Source: Nemertoderma westbladi
Lineage: Eukaryota; Xenacoelomorpha; Nemertodermatida; Nemertodermatidae
NCBI GenBank assembly: GCA_032718475.1
Contig: JAUCBJ010005459.1
Span: forward strand, 1-55,706
Length of the DNA: 55,706 bases
Direction of reading: 5' to 3'
Under the pieces are notes generated by a model. It saw only the letters and a list, made by a program, of their open reading frames with translations, ran no database searches and was not told the DNA's origin. Shown one piece after another: positions 1-9,292 of this stretch. The stretch's first letter is position 1. The number at the start of each line of letters is the position of its first letter. The position numbers and the translations under genes are program-made.

Positions 1-206
1 GTGCCAATGTAAAAACTATCAGACTATATCTGTATATGATAAATGCAATGTGAACTTATAATATCGCAACCGAACAGAATAATACCGGTAGGTAGTACAC
101 ACAGTACCGGTACTGCAGTAACCAGTATATCCCCAACAGGCACTGCTATCCTTCCCTATGATGAGCTACTACTACAATGGGACAGTAGGCCTATAACCCC
201 GCTATA
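1..206 (-). repeat. LTR, 3' copy in element orientation
   Basis: Identical base for base to 4201-4406. Identity stops after GCTATA, where the two flanks diverge. In element orientation the LTR starts TATAGCGGGG and ends near TTGGCAC, so the termini are not a clean TG...CA. The polypurine-rich stretch GGGGGAGA (minus strand) abuts it at 207-214. Confidence 0.93.
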
Positions 207-255
207 TCTCCCCCAGTTTCTTGGAAACTTTATATTCTAATTAAATGAATACTAA

Positions 256-2100
256 TTAATAGTCAGTGTCGAATCCATATCTAGTAGGTGGTCGTGATAG
301 TCGGCCCGATCGTGTTTTGGTAATAGTTTCGTTTTCGTTATCCCCAGACTTGTCGCTCTCTTCATTGTCGCTATCTTCATCGGTACTTTCTTCCCTCCTC
401 TCATCGTTGTCGTGACTCACTGGCAAGTCATGAGTGTTCTGGTTAGAATTATACGCTTTCCTCACATCCTTCCGGTGACGACGGATATTGTTTATGTACA
501 CCGAGTGGTTATCGATAAATTCCACTCGCTCTGGGCCGTTCCATTTCGTTGTGCATCGCACATGTTGGGCGGGCTTTAAATAGACCATATCACCAACTTT
601 GATGTTCAACGATGGTTGTTCGATTTCGCTTTTGTTAACTATTAACGGCGTCACCCCGGGAAGCTTCCGTTTTCGAATTGCTAGTCCCTTGAAGTGCTTC
701 TCTGCCGGGCAAATATCGTCGTTTCGACTACATGTCTGGTTGTACCAGAATGCTGCCTGTTCGGGAGTCTTTCCAGAACGCGCAGCCCACTTCTTTACTG
801 TACGATGTATCCTCTCGACAATGTTCCCCGTTGGTCTGTATGCGCAGACAGGTGTGTACTGCACTTCCCATACCTTCAACAGCTCCCTGAAGACGTCTCC
901 TCGAAATGCTGGACCCTGATCAGACATGACCTCGTCAGGTGGCCCGAACTCTAAGAAAACTTGTTGAAGTTCCCTGACAACTGTACACGACTGTTCGTTG
1001 GAGACCCTCCTCCAAATAGTGTAGCTTGTAGCATTATCTATCATAGTTAAGTACGATCGATTCCCATATTCAGTAAAGTCTATGGATAGTCTATTCCAGC
1101 TGTCTCTGACTTTTGTTGTTCCTACATTCCATTGGATTGGGTTGGGATCGATGCTATTGCACTGCGTGCACTGGTTGCACACGTCTCGAATTATCTGGAG
1201 AGGTATTGGTCGACTGATCAAGCGGTCCTTTTCACACAATTCGGTTGTCCGCTCGATTCCTTGGTGCGCCATGCCATGGAGTTCCACTACACGATCCCGT
1301 TGGTTGCTCTCGCTCATCCCAATCGCAGCAATGTGTTCCTCATTATCGTCACTGCTACCCTTATTCACTGCCAGTTGCAACCAAGTTGGTGGAACCCGGG
1401 TAAGAACATCTGCCACATTTTTTCCCGTGGACACTAGATGTGGCTTCACATTTAGTTTGTATTCTCTGATCGTCTCCGCCAATATATCGAGTCTTCTGAC
1501 CACTAATTTCCTCGATTGGCCTCTTGTTTTCACCCTGTGTGTATCGTTAATAACCGCATGGATCCAGCTGTATGCAGTGGCCGAATCGACGAATAGGTCG
1601 AGGTTCGTTATTCCCCAGTCCAGAGCTAAGTTTACTCCCTCTATGGCCGCATCTAATTCTGCAACGTTAATGTGGTTAGTGTCGCCCGCTTTTCGCAGCC
1701 ACGCTGCGTCTTCTACAACCGCACCATTAATTTTTAACACCACTCCTTTCGCCACCGAACTAGCGTCGGTCCACACTTCTCCACTGTCGGTCATGGATAT
1801 CGCCCATTCCCCAGTTGCCGGATCATCTATTTGAATTCGCGTTAGTGTTTCTTGCAGTTTTTCTCGTATTTTGTTGCTAACTGGAGTGTCCCAACCTATT
1901 TTCGAGCTGCATCTCTGTAACCACGCACAAGCTGGTCTGATCCAACCACCCACCGGATAGTGGCCTTTCAGCTGTCCACATATTGAATGCAGTTGCCGCC
2001 TAGTTAGTCCCACTGGCACTTCTGTTGGAGTACCCGCTTCTCTAGTCCAGTGATGATTCATTCTATCCTTTTCTATTATTCGAACTCCCAAAATACGGCT
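256..2100 (-). CDS. pol: pol, second part: RNase H and integrase
   Basis: This segment continues the frame of the upstream pol part across the TGA at 2101-2103. RNase H is recognisable near residues 110-200 of the 611-aa open segment by VWTDAS, the HINVAELDA segment and VDSATAYSW. Integrase follows with an HHCC finger (HGMAH, then CNQC), then the catalytic acidic residues in SIDFTEYG, SDQGPAF and RPTGNIVERIHRT. The C-terminal tail is acidic and basic low-complexity sequence. The first ATG-like start is not meaningful, because the segment is the continuation of a polyprotein. Its role is cDNA synthesis (RNA removal) and integration for the LTR element. Confidence 0.9.
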   Translation of the reverse strand, partial: SRILGVRIIEKDRMNHHWTREAGTPTEVPVGLTRRQLHSICGQLKGHYPVGGWIRPACAWLQRCSSKIGWDTPVSNKIREKLQETLTRIQIDDPATGEWAISMTDSGEVWTDASSVAKGVVLKINGAVVEDAAWLRKAGDTNHINVAELDAAIEGVNLALDWGITNLDLFVDSATAYSWIHAVINDTHRVKTRGQSRKLVVRRLDILAETIREYKLNVKPHLVSTGKNVADVLTRVPPTWLQLAVNKGSSDDNEEHIAAIGMSESNQRDRVVELHGMAHQGIERTTELCEKDRLISRPIPLQIIRDVCNQCTQCNSIDPNPIQWNVGTTKVRDSWNRLSIDFTEYGNRSYLTMIDNATSYTIWRRVSNEQSCTVVRELQQVFLEFGPPDEVMSDQGPAFRGDVFRELLKVWEVQYTPVCAYRPTGNIVERIHRTVKKWAARSGKTPEQAAFWYNQTCSRNDDICPAEKHFKGLAIRKRKLPGVTPLIVNKSEIEQPSLNIKVGDMVYLKPAQHVRCTTKWNGPERVEFIDNHSVYINNIRRHRKDVRKAYNSNQNTHDLPVSHDNDERREESTDEDSDNEESDKSGDNENETITKTRSGRLSRPPTRYGFDTDY

Positions 2101-3378
2101 TCAATCACGAACAGGTTCGGCCCTCTTTGTTACTAAGCCATATTGCAGCAAATGGTCTCTCACCGTGTCAGTTGTCGTTATATCAGTGTTCACATAAATG
2201 TCGTCGCGAAAGTTGTCAGTGGATTCTTTTATGCCTTTATCTTGAGACAATGCTCGCTCGACAATGTTGTCCATTATTTTCGGGGCCACCCCAAGCCCAA
2301 ATCCCATAGTTGTGACCACATATCTTTCACCTTGGTAAACTATCGTTTGGTATGGTAGTAAGTCATCTCTTATCTTGACCTGCATGTATGCCCACTTGAG
2401 GTCGATGAGTGCAGTGTCCTTACCCATTTTTCGCCATTGTCGCATTTTCTCCCCGCACACCGCCGCATCCATTCCGGGGGAGTTTTCTATATATTCGTTC
2501 ATCTCTCGATAGTCTAATATCGGTCGAACACGGTTCTTTTTGGGTTCGTACTTGGTCATCAAAGGGATGGTCCCCCGCACCTCTCCATGGCGTTGTTTGT
2601 TGTATGGTACTATCCACTCATTGTCTATCCATTCTTTCATGGCAGTCTCGAACATTCCAACATGCTCCTTCCGTATTTTGTACTGGCTCACTTTATTGTT
2701 CAAAATTGGTGGTTTCCCGTTTTTCCACTTCCAATTTGCCACCCATTGCTTTCCGTTATACACTGCTTTAAAGTCTGTATCCTCAATGACAATCAGGTCT
2801 CCCAGTTGTTTTCCGTCGCTAGCAATCTCATCCACTTGTCGCACCGTCTCATCGTTGTTATTCGCAGTGGACATTACACCGGCCATTCCGAAAACCGCAC
2901 TAGAGAGAGTTTGAGATCCGACGCGTTTTATTAAGTCGTAGCCCATTATTAGGTCTTCGGAACCACCTAATAAATGCTCTAAGACTAAAAAAGACCATTC
3001 CATATCCTGTTTCCGTCCCGCTATTTCTACTATAGAGAGAGTAACAGTTCCAATAGCTTGACTTTGCGATGTCCCGTCCAGCATCAATATCTTTGGGTTC
3101 CATCTACTCGTCTTTATATCGATTTGGTTGATTCTACACCACTTCGCCGTAACCAAGCTGCAGCTACAGCCTGTATCTACAATTGCGTCCGACCTTATTA
3201 TTCCTCGCGGCCCGTTCACTCTAATCCCCACACTCGGTATGCCACAGTTTAATTTCTCGGGGAGGCGCCCGTGGGCCGCGACAACGTCTCCCCCAGTTCG
3301 TTTCCCGCGTTCGCCCAACCGAGCGCACCATTCCCGCCACTGCGGCACCCCCGCGCGATGTGCCCCACCTGGCCGCAC
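2101..3378 (-). CDS. pol: pol, first part: aspartic protease and reverse transcriptase
   Basis: This frame lies -1 relative to gag and overlaps the gag end. It is probably entered by frameshifting at 3300-3306 rather than by its own start. The protease active site is DTGCSCSLV at about residues 68-76 of the open frame. The reverse transcriptase follows (about 220-420) with RPILDYREMN, ALIDLKWAYMQV, the TTMGFGLGVAP segment and the catalytic pair in FRDDIYVN, where FRDD replaces the usual YxDD. The frame ends at a TGA (2101-2103), but the same frame stays open for another 611 codons into RNase H and integrase, so this is a single nonsense break. Confidence 0.9.
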   Translation of the reverse strand: MRPGGAHRAGVPQWREWCARLGERGKRTGGDVVAAHGRLPEKLNCGIPSVGIRVNGPRGIIRSDAIVDTGCSCSLVTAKWCRINQIDIKTSRWNPKILMLDGTSQSQAIGTVTLSIVEIAGRKQDMEWSFLVLEHLLGGSEDLIMGYDLIKRVGSQTLSSAVFGMAGVMSTANNNDETVRQVDEIASDGKQLGDLIVIEDTDFKAVYNGKQWVANWKWKNGKPPILNNKVSQYKIRKEHVGMFETAMKEWIDNEWIVPYNKQRHGEVRGTIPLMTKYEPKKNRVRPILDYREMNEYIENSPGMDAAVCGEKMRQWRKMGKDTALIDLKWAYMQVKIRDDLLPYQTIVYQGERYVVTTMGFGLGVAPKIMDNIVERALSQDKGIKESTDNFRDDIYVNTDITTTDTVRDHLLQYGLVTKRAEPVRD

Positions 3379-4145
3379 CTAAAACAACCCTTCGGTTTGG
3401 CGTTTGTATTATCGGCCCTATTCGTCGACCAGGCATTACCACCACCACCGCCACTGGTTTCCTGGCTGGTGCATTCGCGGGCGAAATGCCCTGCTTTTCT
3501 GCACCGATAGCACTCAACTGACTGCCACATCCCGCCCCACGATCCAATTTCCCGATCATGTCCGCGATTACTTTGTTCTGAATGCCCTGACCCCCTGCGA
3601 CTACTAAACCCAGCGGCACCCCAGACACTATCCATACCATTCCGCTCTGCTAGCATTCGTCTCGCCTGCTGCAACAACTCATCGATTCCCACGTTTCCCG
3701 CCATCGCCTTCACCTCCATTCTCACACTGTTTGGAAGGCCATTAGCGAACTGAACAGCTAGGAGATCGGTCGCACATTGACTTCTAGTATCTTCCGTTAT
3801 CAATGATAGAAGCCTTCTCAAATCAGCCAGATATGAATCTGCCGTTTCGTCGCCGAGGACTCTCTGTTTGAACTTGTCGTACGCCGCGTATGGGGTGTCG
3901 GCGAACGCCTGGATTAGCATCTTCCTGATGATTGCGCAATCTTTTTTCTCGGCTTCTGACAGTTGGGATATTACATCGTGGGCCGCCCCCTTGAGCGACA
4001 ACCTCAGATACGTAGCACGGCTTCCTTCGTCTAATTTAGCTTCTTCCCGTAATATCTCGAACGTGTCGTCGAATATGGTAAGCCAGGAACACGGATCTCC
4101 CGTCCCGTCATATTTGGCCACATAGTCCGAGAGTTTCGGTGCCAT
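3249..4145 (-). CDS. gag: gag with two CCHC zinc knuckles
   Basis: 298-aa structural protein of the LTR element. The first ~190 residues are a retrotransposon-gag-like helical region (WLTIFDDTF, LKGAAHDVISQL, DSYLADLRRLL). The C-terminal part has two CX2CX4HX4C zinc knuckles, CYRCRKAGHFAREC and CFRCGQVGHIARGC, expected to bind RNA. The ATG is 55 nt inside the right LTR, a normal short leader. The 3' end overlaps pol in the -1 frame, with a slippery heptamer 17 codons before the stop. Confidence 0.9.
   Translation of the reverse strand: MAPKLSDYVAKYDGTGDPCSWLTIFDDTFEILREEAKLDEGSRATYLRLSLKGAAHDVISQLSEAEKKDCAIIRKMLIQAFADTPYAAYDKFKQRVLGDETADSYLADLRRLLSLITEDTRSQCATDLLAVQFANGLPNSVRMEVKAMAGNVGIDELLQQARRMLAERNGMDSVWGAAGFSSRRGSGHSEQSNRGHDREIGSWGGMWQSVECYRCRKAGHFARECTSQETSGGGGGNAWSTNRADNTNAKPKGCFRCGQVGHIARGCRSGGNGALGWANAGNELGETLSRPTGASPRN
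3259..3306 (-). promoter_or_regulatory. -1 ribosomal frameshift signal between gag and pol
   Basis: On the minus strand the heptamer GGGAAAC (3306 to 3300) falls in the gag frame as G GGA AAC, a classical X XXY YYZ slippery site. Six nucleotides later GGGGAG (3293-3288) can pair with CTCCCC (3264-3259), closing a 23-nt GC-rich loop. Pol is in the -1 frame and is open across this point, and gag stops shortly after at 3249. The heptamer, spacer and stem are visible; use in vivo is inferred from retroviral precedent. Confidence 0.8.
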
Positions 4146-4200
4146 TGTCTGATTGTGTCTCGTATAATAAAAAGTGAATAACAGGCCCGGTTAGCTTTTG

Positions 4201-4406
4201 GTGCCAATGTAAAAACTATCAGACTATATCTGTATATGATAAATGCAATGTGAACTTATAATATCGCAACCGAACAGAATAATACCGGTAGGTAGTACAC
4301 ACAGTACCGGTACTGCAGTAACCAGTATATCCCCAACAGGCACTGCTATCCTTCCCTATGATGAGCTACTACTACAATGGGACAGTAGGCCTATAACCCC
4401 GCTATA
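4201..4406 (-). repeat. LTR, 5' copy in element orientation
   Basis: Identical to 1-206. In element orientation it is followed by TTGGCACCAAAAGC. A primer-binding site could begin at TGGCACC, which overlaps the apparent LTR end, so the exact boundary is ambiguous by about six bases. Confidence 0.92.
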
Positions 4407-4943
4407 ATACCTAATGTTGATTTTTTTTGTAGAGAATTCAAAAAATAATTATCAGAGTCACCCCTGGAGTGAGTACCATACAAAAATCGCCATAAGTATA
4501 CCAAAGGTATCAAAGTAGCCCCAATGGGTGTGACTAATTAGATACTCAATTTGAGGCGAATATCTCCTAATTAATAACATCGATGGTTTTAGCTATTTGA
4601 TAATCCTATGGCCATCCAAGGCGTAATTGTTAATCCAAAGCAATTCATATCAGAAGAGACCGCAAATAACTATCAGTCATCCCACTTTGCGGTTGTCAAC
4701 AGGCCTCTAGCCATTATAAAAGTTAGGATATTGTACATGATACTATGCTACTACGATCGGCATGTTGCATTGCAGCTGCATTATATATATATATATATTA
4801 CATATATATTAAGAATGCTGGGCCGACTTGTCGACAAAATTGGGACCTCCACAGCTCTATTATATAGTACATATTATATTCTACATAATCAATTATCATT
4901 GGTTCAAAATTATATTAATAAATGATTTATATTCGCTATGTAG
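4407..4943. other. Intronic or flanking AT-rich DNA, no gene seen
   Basis: Sequence between the LTR element and the EGF-like exon. It contains a short LINE tail (4746-4805) and a TA dinucleotide run near 4784-4798. No convincing exon is visible. The first exon recognised (4944) starts in phase 1, so earlier exons of that gene must lie to the left, either hidden here or before the window. Confidence 0.5.
4746..4805 (-). mobile_element. 3' tail fragment of the RTE-like LINE family
   Basis: The minus strand reads TGCAGCTGCAATGCA, ATGCCGATC and GTAGTAG. This matches the 3' tails of the LINE copies ending at 21383, 11011 and 35088, including the preceding TA repeat. Only the last ~60 bp are present, as expected from extreme 5' truncation. 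Confidence 0.65.
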
Positions 4944-5063
4944 CTGATCCTTGCTTTGGGATGGTATGCGGCGATAACGCCCACTGTGGAGACACCGATT
5001 ATTCATGCCATTGCGACAATGATGACACCCATTATATGCTGCCAAACGGCGACTGTGTATTAC
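4944..5063 (+). CDS. Exon: EGF-like domain
   Basis: 120-nt phase 1-1 exon between TAG (4941-4943) and the strong donor GTAAGT (5064-5069). Cysteine spacing is C-x4-C-x5-C-x6-C-x-C-x13-C (from DPCFGMVC to NGDCV), an EGF pattern. The acceptor has a weak pyrimidine tract. Confidence 0.75.
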
Positions 5064-8000
5064 GTAAGTTGATCATTTCACGCCCCGGTGTGGCTATACA
5101 ACAAAAAAATATATAAATCAAAGCCAATCAAATTATCAGATTATCAGAGATAATAAAAAGCACCCTAACATACAACACAGTCAACAACCTCTGACAACAT
5201 ACTGTACAAAGAGCACGATAACGAATGTCACAATTCTTGAAGCCAGCTAAATAAATAAATCACTCATTTGTAAATTCTATAAATTTGTGCAACTTTTAAC
5301 ATGAGCTCATGTGTAACAGTTAGTTTTAATTTAATTTTCATTTCACAATAATTAACTTTCAAACATTTCGCAGAGTCGACGACACAAAAATAACGACAAC
5401 GATTACATAATGTGATAACTTCCTTACTAAGTATCACCAGACTCGATAGATAGATAGATAGATTTATTTATACATTATGTAAAAACAATAACAAATACAC
5501 CAAACAATGTACCGGTATAAAGGTATTGTCCAACATAACATATAGGATTACCCCTAAAGCTTTGCAGCTTATTTCCAAGGGGGTCCTTTATGTTACTTGG
5601 TTACAAATACAATATTACACTACGCTAACCTAAAACCAATATAAAACGTAATTACACTATGTGCATGTACAACTTTACCGAGAGCGTGACAATGTCCGAC
5701 TCAGCGATAAAGATGTAATGTACAGAACAATTTATTATAAAACGTAATTACAGTATAAATAGTAAATAATTAATAAACTAATAACTTACTGTAGGACTAT
5801 TGTACCTATTTTTACATTGCACACGGAGATGAGATTTAACTGCAGATTTAAAAGAATGTTGATTATTTAGGTTTTTAATTTCATTAGGCAGAGCGTTCCA
5901 ATTTTTAATGCCGTTAAAAAAGAAAGTATCAGATTCAAAGGATTTACAATTCGGGAGGTAGAAGTTTGAAGCACTAGCTCTGGTACTGTAAGAGTGTGTA
6001 TCGCGTACTCTGTTGAATTTTTGTTTTAGGTAATTGGGACATTTACCATTATACACTTTATGCACATGGTTAAGGCGTAGCTGCTTAACTCTACTATCTA
6101 AGTTAAGTAGTCCAGATTCAGAAAAGTCATCTGGAGTTAGGTGGTGCCTAGGTTTGTAGTCTTTAATAAATCGTACTACTTTATTCTGAGCTACTTGTAA
6201 TTTACATTTAAGCTGTTTGGTTAAGCCTTCATACCAAGAAGAGCACGCATAGTCCATGTGACACTGTATTAAAGAAGAGCAAAGTAACTTGCGGGAGTCG
6301 GTGTTCAAACTATTTTTATTTCTGTATAGAAACCTAAGCCTACTGTTAACTTTCGAGAAAATATTTTTCACTGTACTTTCTCCTGATAAGCAGTTATCCA
6401 ATGTGGCGCCTAAATATTTAACTTCCTTTTTATTTTCAATCTTATGTCCATTACTAGTGACTTCAAACTTAGTTACCTTCTTTAACTTTCTTTTGGAACC
6501 AAACAAAATACTTTCAGTTTTACCGTAGTGAATGGATAGCTTATTATCAACCAACCACTCATTACAGGATTCTAGAACTGCACTTAACTTTTGGGAAATA
6601 TGGATAGGATCTTTATGAGAGAAAATAAGAGCACTGTCGTCGGCATATAAAATGAGTTTAAAATCGGGATCTATACTACTTATCATATCATTTACATAGC
6701 ATACAAAAAGCAGAGGACCTAATATACTACCTTGCGGTACACCACAGGTAATCTCTTGTACAGTAGACAGCGATTTGCTAATGACTACAGTTTGACCTCT
6801 GTCTGACAGGTAGGACTTGAACCAGTCTATAGAACCTACACCCATCAGGCCTAACTTACCAAGCAGAATTTCGTGATCTACAGTATCGAAAGCCTTTTGT
6901 AGGTCCAACATTACCATACCAGTATATAAACCCTTTGCGTTATTACATCTAATTGTATCAGTTAAGTTAATAAGGCAGGTGTCTGTAGAATATGATTTAC
7001 GAAAACCGGACTGAAGTTCATAGATCAGATTTAGCCTACTAAGATGTGCCTCCAGCTGTAGAAAAACAGAACGTTCTAGAATTTTAGATACAATACTTAA
7101 GATACTAACAGGTCTGTAATTACAGGGTTCTACTTTACTATTCTTTTTATACAGAGGAACAACCTTAGCTAATTTCAGTTCGTCTGGTACTACATTATCT
7201 ACGATAGAGTAATTAATAATAAAAGTAATAGGCACTTTAAGTACTTCAGCACCAAATGTTTCTCGATAAAATAGGCGAACATATACTGTAGTTAGTTTTT
7301 GTGATGAAGGATTGACGTGTTTCCTTTCAGTACTGTAATTGCTGCATTTAAATATTTCAGGTTGTAAAGAGATTCCAGACATTGATTTTGAGTGTCCGGG
7401 GTGGGTAGCTGTTGGTGAATGTTCAAACAATTCATGTTACATGGACGTCCACTGTCAAACATCGTGTGACTATTGTAATGATGGCTTGGGTAAGTTAATT
7501 ATAAGGGGACTATTACCCCAAATCTATTTTTTTTATTTATAAAGCTAGAACTCTGCAATTTTAATACAATGATCTGTGATCTTTAACTAAGAAAACTCAG
7601 TATGGATAGCTTCTTAAATCCGTTTGTTCAAAAAATATGGCACTTTTTGTGCAGGTCGGTTTTTTACAAAAATTGTATAAATGGTGTGTAATCAAATTAA
7701 TAGTAAATAGAACAATAATTGTAAATCTATTATTATTGGTATGCCATTAATTAAACGTATTATAATTTAATATCGTAATGTTTATATGTATAAATGTTGA
7801 GGCATTTATGTAAAATATCTCATGTTCAAGGATCTGTAATATCACCTGGGTTGAAGTTCTTGACCCACGACTTTGGCAAATAATGTAGGTCATCTTCTGT
7901 AAAAATTTCAGCCCAAAATTATTGTTTTTGAAAAATTTATGAGGGTTTTAGTATGTTTGCCCATGACCTACTATATACCTACTATCTATAGTAGGTCATG

Positions 8001-9292
8001 GTTCGCCGTTCGGGCTATATTTTGGGTATCAAATATTTTGTGATAGACAAACTGTCGCAGATACATAATCGGTTCTAGAAGATCGAAATGGCCGTGTTTT
8101 ACAAAACCAATAAGGGCCTACTAAGGGGCCTACAAAGGGGCCAAGGGGCCTACAAAGGGGCCAAGGGGCCTACACACGATTGTAGCCCCAAAGCTGTTGA
8201 ACATTTTTGGTATAGATTTGATGACAATTGAGTAAAAAATAAAAAAATGTAGTAGGGAATTTAGTGATGAAAAATGTCAGAATCGATAAACTGAGAAAAC
8301 GGTTGTTTTATATAGAGAGTCATGAATATCAGTCATAGATAATGTTGTTGAACAGTGCAGTTTTGTGGTCAAAAAATCATTCAATGGTGAAAACCGATGT
8401 CACTACATGAAAGCCCTTCTATCAAACTACAAAAACAGTTATTTTCAATAGTTTTGTAAATTTTCGAAAGATTCACTTCCGTTGGTGGTAATGGTCCGGT
8501 AATGGTCCGGTAATGGTCCGGTAATGGTTCCCTTAAGGAATAACATTTTTCTATTATTTTCTATTATATTAATTGAATGTACAGTATAATTACAGACATA
8601 AAATATTATGAATTCCAGCAGTACCGGTTATGCAATATTTCGGCCTATAAGCAAACAGTCGGCCGAGGCCGGAGGCGACCCGAAGGCTCCTCTTTCGATA
8701 GCTGCTACCCGAGGGTAGGGGTGGGCGCTACTCCTATCCCAAGACTTGCTCCCAGTTATTTAACTGGTACTCATTTTATCGACCACAGTGGATGAAAGGC
8801 TGCGGAGACCATGGCGGAGTTGGACCTACAAACCTACAATAAATTGAAGGCTCAGCTCTCAACCAACTGAGTTACCCCGCCATTCTCGGCCTATGCATAA
8901 TATAATACTGAAGTTATGCAACCATATATCACTAAAAAAAGTTTACCACCATAAAAAGTCAGTAAACCTAGTCTGTAAGAGCTATTTGAGCTTCTTCGTC
9001 CTTCAATAAATTATTTTTCTACGAATGGTGGGTTATTTTCATGTTGGTGTTTCAACAAAAAAATTTCAAATTTGTAAAAATTTATTAGTTTTCTGGAATG
9101 TTTAATCGACAAACCTAATATTAATATTACATAAAAATAGTTGCTTAATTTATCTTAAATCCAGAATGCTCTGAAAGGGAAGATCTGAACGAACATTGTA
9201 TCGCGTGGGCAGCACGGGGGGAGTGTTCCAACAATCCAAAATACATGTTAACCTATTGCCAATCAGTGTGTGATTACTGCAGCGATGGATAG
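4944..9292 (+). CDS. Secreted EGF-like / ShKT domain protein, 3' part (exons 4944-5063, 7361-7489, 9165-9292)
   Basis: Three exons join in phase: an EGF-like module, a ShKT module, and a final ShKT module ending in TAG. All internal boundaries are phase 1, the usual arrangement for shuffled extracellular modules. The product is cysteine-rich and presumably extracellular. ShKT domains occur in many secreted animal proteins and enzymes, so the specific role cannot be named. The 5' part, including any signal peptide, is not seen and probably lies left of the window. A possible polyadenylation signal AATAAA is at 9522-9527. Introns contain a LINE (5444-7300) and a SINE (8660-8884). Exons were placed by domain recognition and splice consensus only. 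Confidence 0.72.
5064..5443. other. Intron sequence, nothing recognised
   Basis: AT-rich intron between the EGF-like exon and the LINE insertion. No ORF, RNA or clear repeat seen. Confidence 0.5.
5444..7300 (-). mobile_element. 5'-truncated CR1/L2-like non-LTR retrotransposon
   Basis: A LINE on the minus strand inside the intron between the EGF and first ShKT exons. Its 3' end carries a (TATC)n microsatellite tail (5447-5463, seen as GATA repeats on the plus strand), typical of this LINE group. The reverse transcriptase is intact, but the endonuclease part is missing, so it is 5' truncated near 7300. The right limit is approximate. Confidence 0.85.
5778..7300 (-). CDS. LINE reverse transcriptase, 5'-truncated ORF
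   Basis: Open frame of about 500 codons ending at 5778. RT motifs in order: [53 protein letters not shown], then the catalytic [11 protein letters not shown]-terminal thumb-like region follows with [11 protein letters not shown] and SSWYEGL. The frame stays open upstream to 7430, but that part is the reverse of a ShKT exon and its splice site, so it is not LINE sequence. The lack of stops suggests a fairly young copy. Function: target-primed reverse transcription of its own RNA. Confidence 0.88.
7361..7489 (+). CDS. Exon: ShKT domain 1
   Basis: 129-nt phase 1-1 exon between TTTCAG (ending 7360) and GTAAGT (7490). It encodes a ShKT module with the core [10 protein letters not shown] and CQTSCDYC. 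Family members have six cysteines. This one has a seventh, in NNSCYM where the second domain has NNPKYM, so one cysteine may be free or pair with another chain. Confidence 0.8.
7490..8655. other. Intron sequence with short repeats
   Basis: AT-rich intron. It holds a 15-bp perfect inverted repeat (7961-8001), a GGGGCC-containing short tandem stretch near 8105-8175 (units with AAGGGGCCTAC), and four 11-bp units of GGTAATGGTCC at about 8485-8530. No exon recognised. Confidence 0.6.
7961..8001. repeat. Perfect 15-bp inverted repeat
   Basis: CCATGACCTACTATA (7961-7975) is perfectly complementary to 7987-8001 across an 11-nt loop. The CATGACCTACTATA word recurs at 46187-46200 and, inverted, near 49194-49207, so it may be the end of a dispersed element. 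Confidence 0.8.
8660..8884 (-). mobile_element. tRNA-derived SINE
   Basis: On the minus strand the element starts with a tRNA-like head. GGCGGGG pairs with CTCCGCC as an acceptor stem, and TAACTCAGTTGGTTGAGAGC is an A-box/D-arm. A degenerate B-box (GGTTTGTAGGTCC) follows. The body contains CAACCCGAAGGCTC-like sequence that recurs at 11595 and 49729. The right end is exact to a few bases; the left end is approximate. It lies in the last intron of the EGF/ShKT gene. Confidence 0.7.
9165..9292 (+). CDS. Terminal exon: ShKT domain 2 and stop
   Basis: Acceptor AG at 9163-9164. The phase-1 exon encodes a six-cysteine ShKT module ([25 protein letters not shown]) and ends with TAG at 9290-9292, directly after the domain. 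Confidence 0.8.

Larger units (their letters stand above)
1..4406 (-). mobile_element. Ty3/Gypsy-type LTR retrotransposon, near full length
   Basis: Two direct 206-bp repeats (1-206 and 4201-4406) bound an internal region read right to left. It encodes gag with two zinc knuckles, aspartic protease, reverse transcriptase, RNase H and integrase. That order, with integrase last, is the Ty3/Gypsy (Metaviridae) order. A G-rich polypurine tract lies next to the left LTR at about 207-220. The LTRs are identical, which points to a recent insertion. The pol frame is nevertheless broken by one TGA at 2101-2103, so this copy is probably non-autonomous. The right flank is host DNA. The left flank is missing because the window begins at the LTR edge, so a target-site duplication cannot be checked. 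Confidence 0.93.

Noticed and set aside
7300-7430. Minus-strand extension of the LINE RT open frame
   Set aside because: It is the reverse complement of the ShKT exon and its splice acceptor. LINE similarity stops near 7300.
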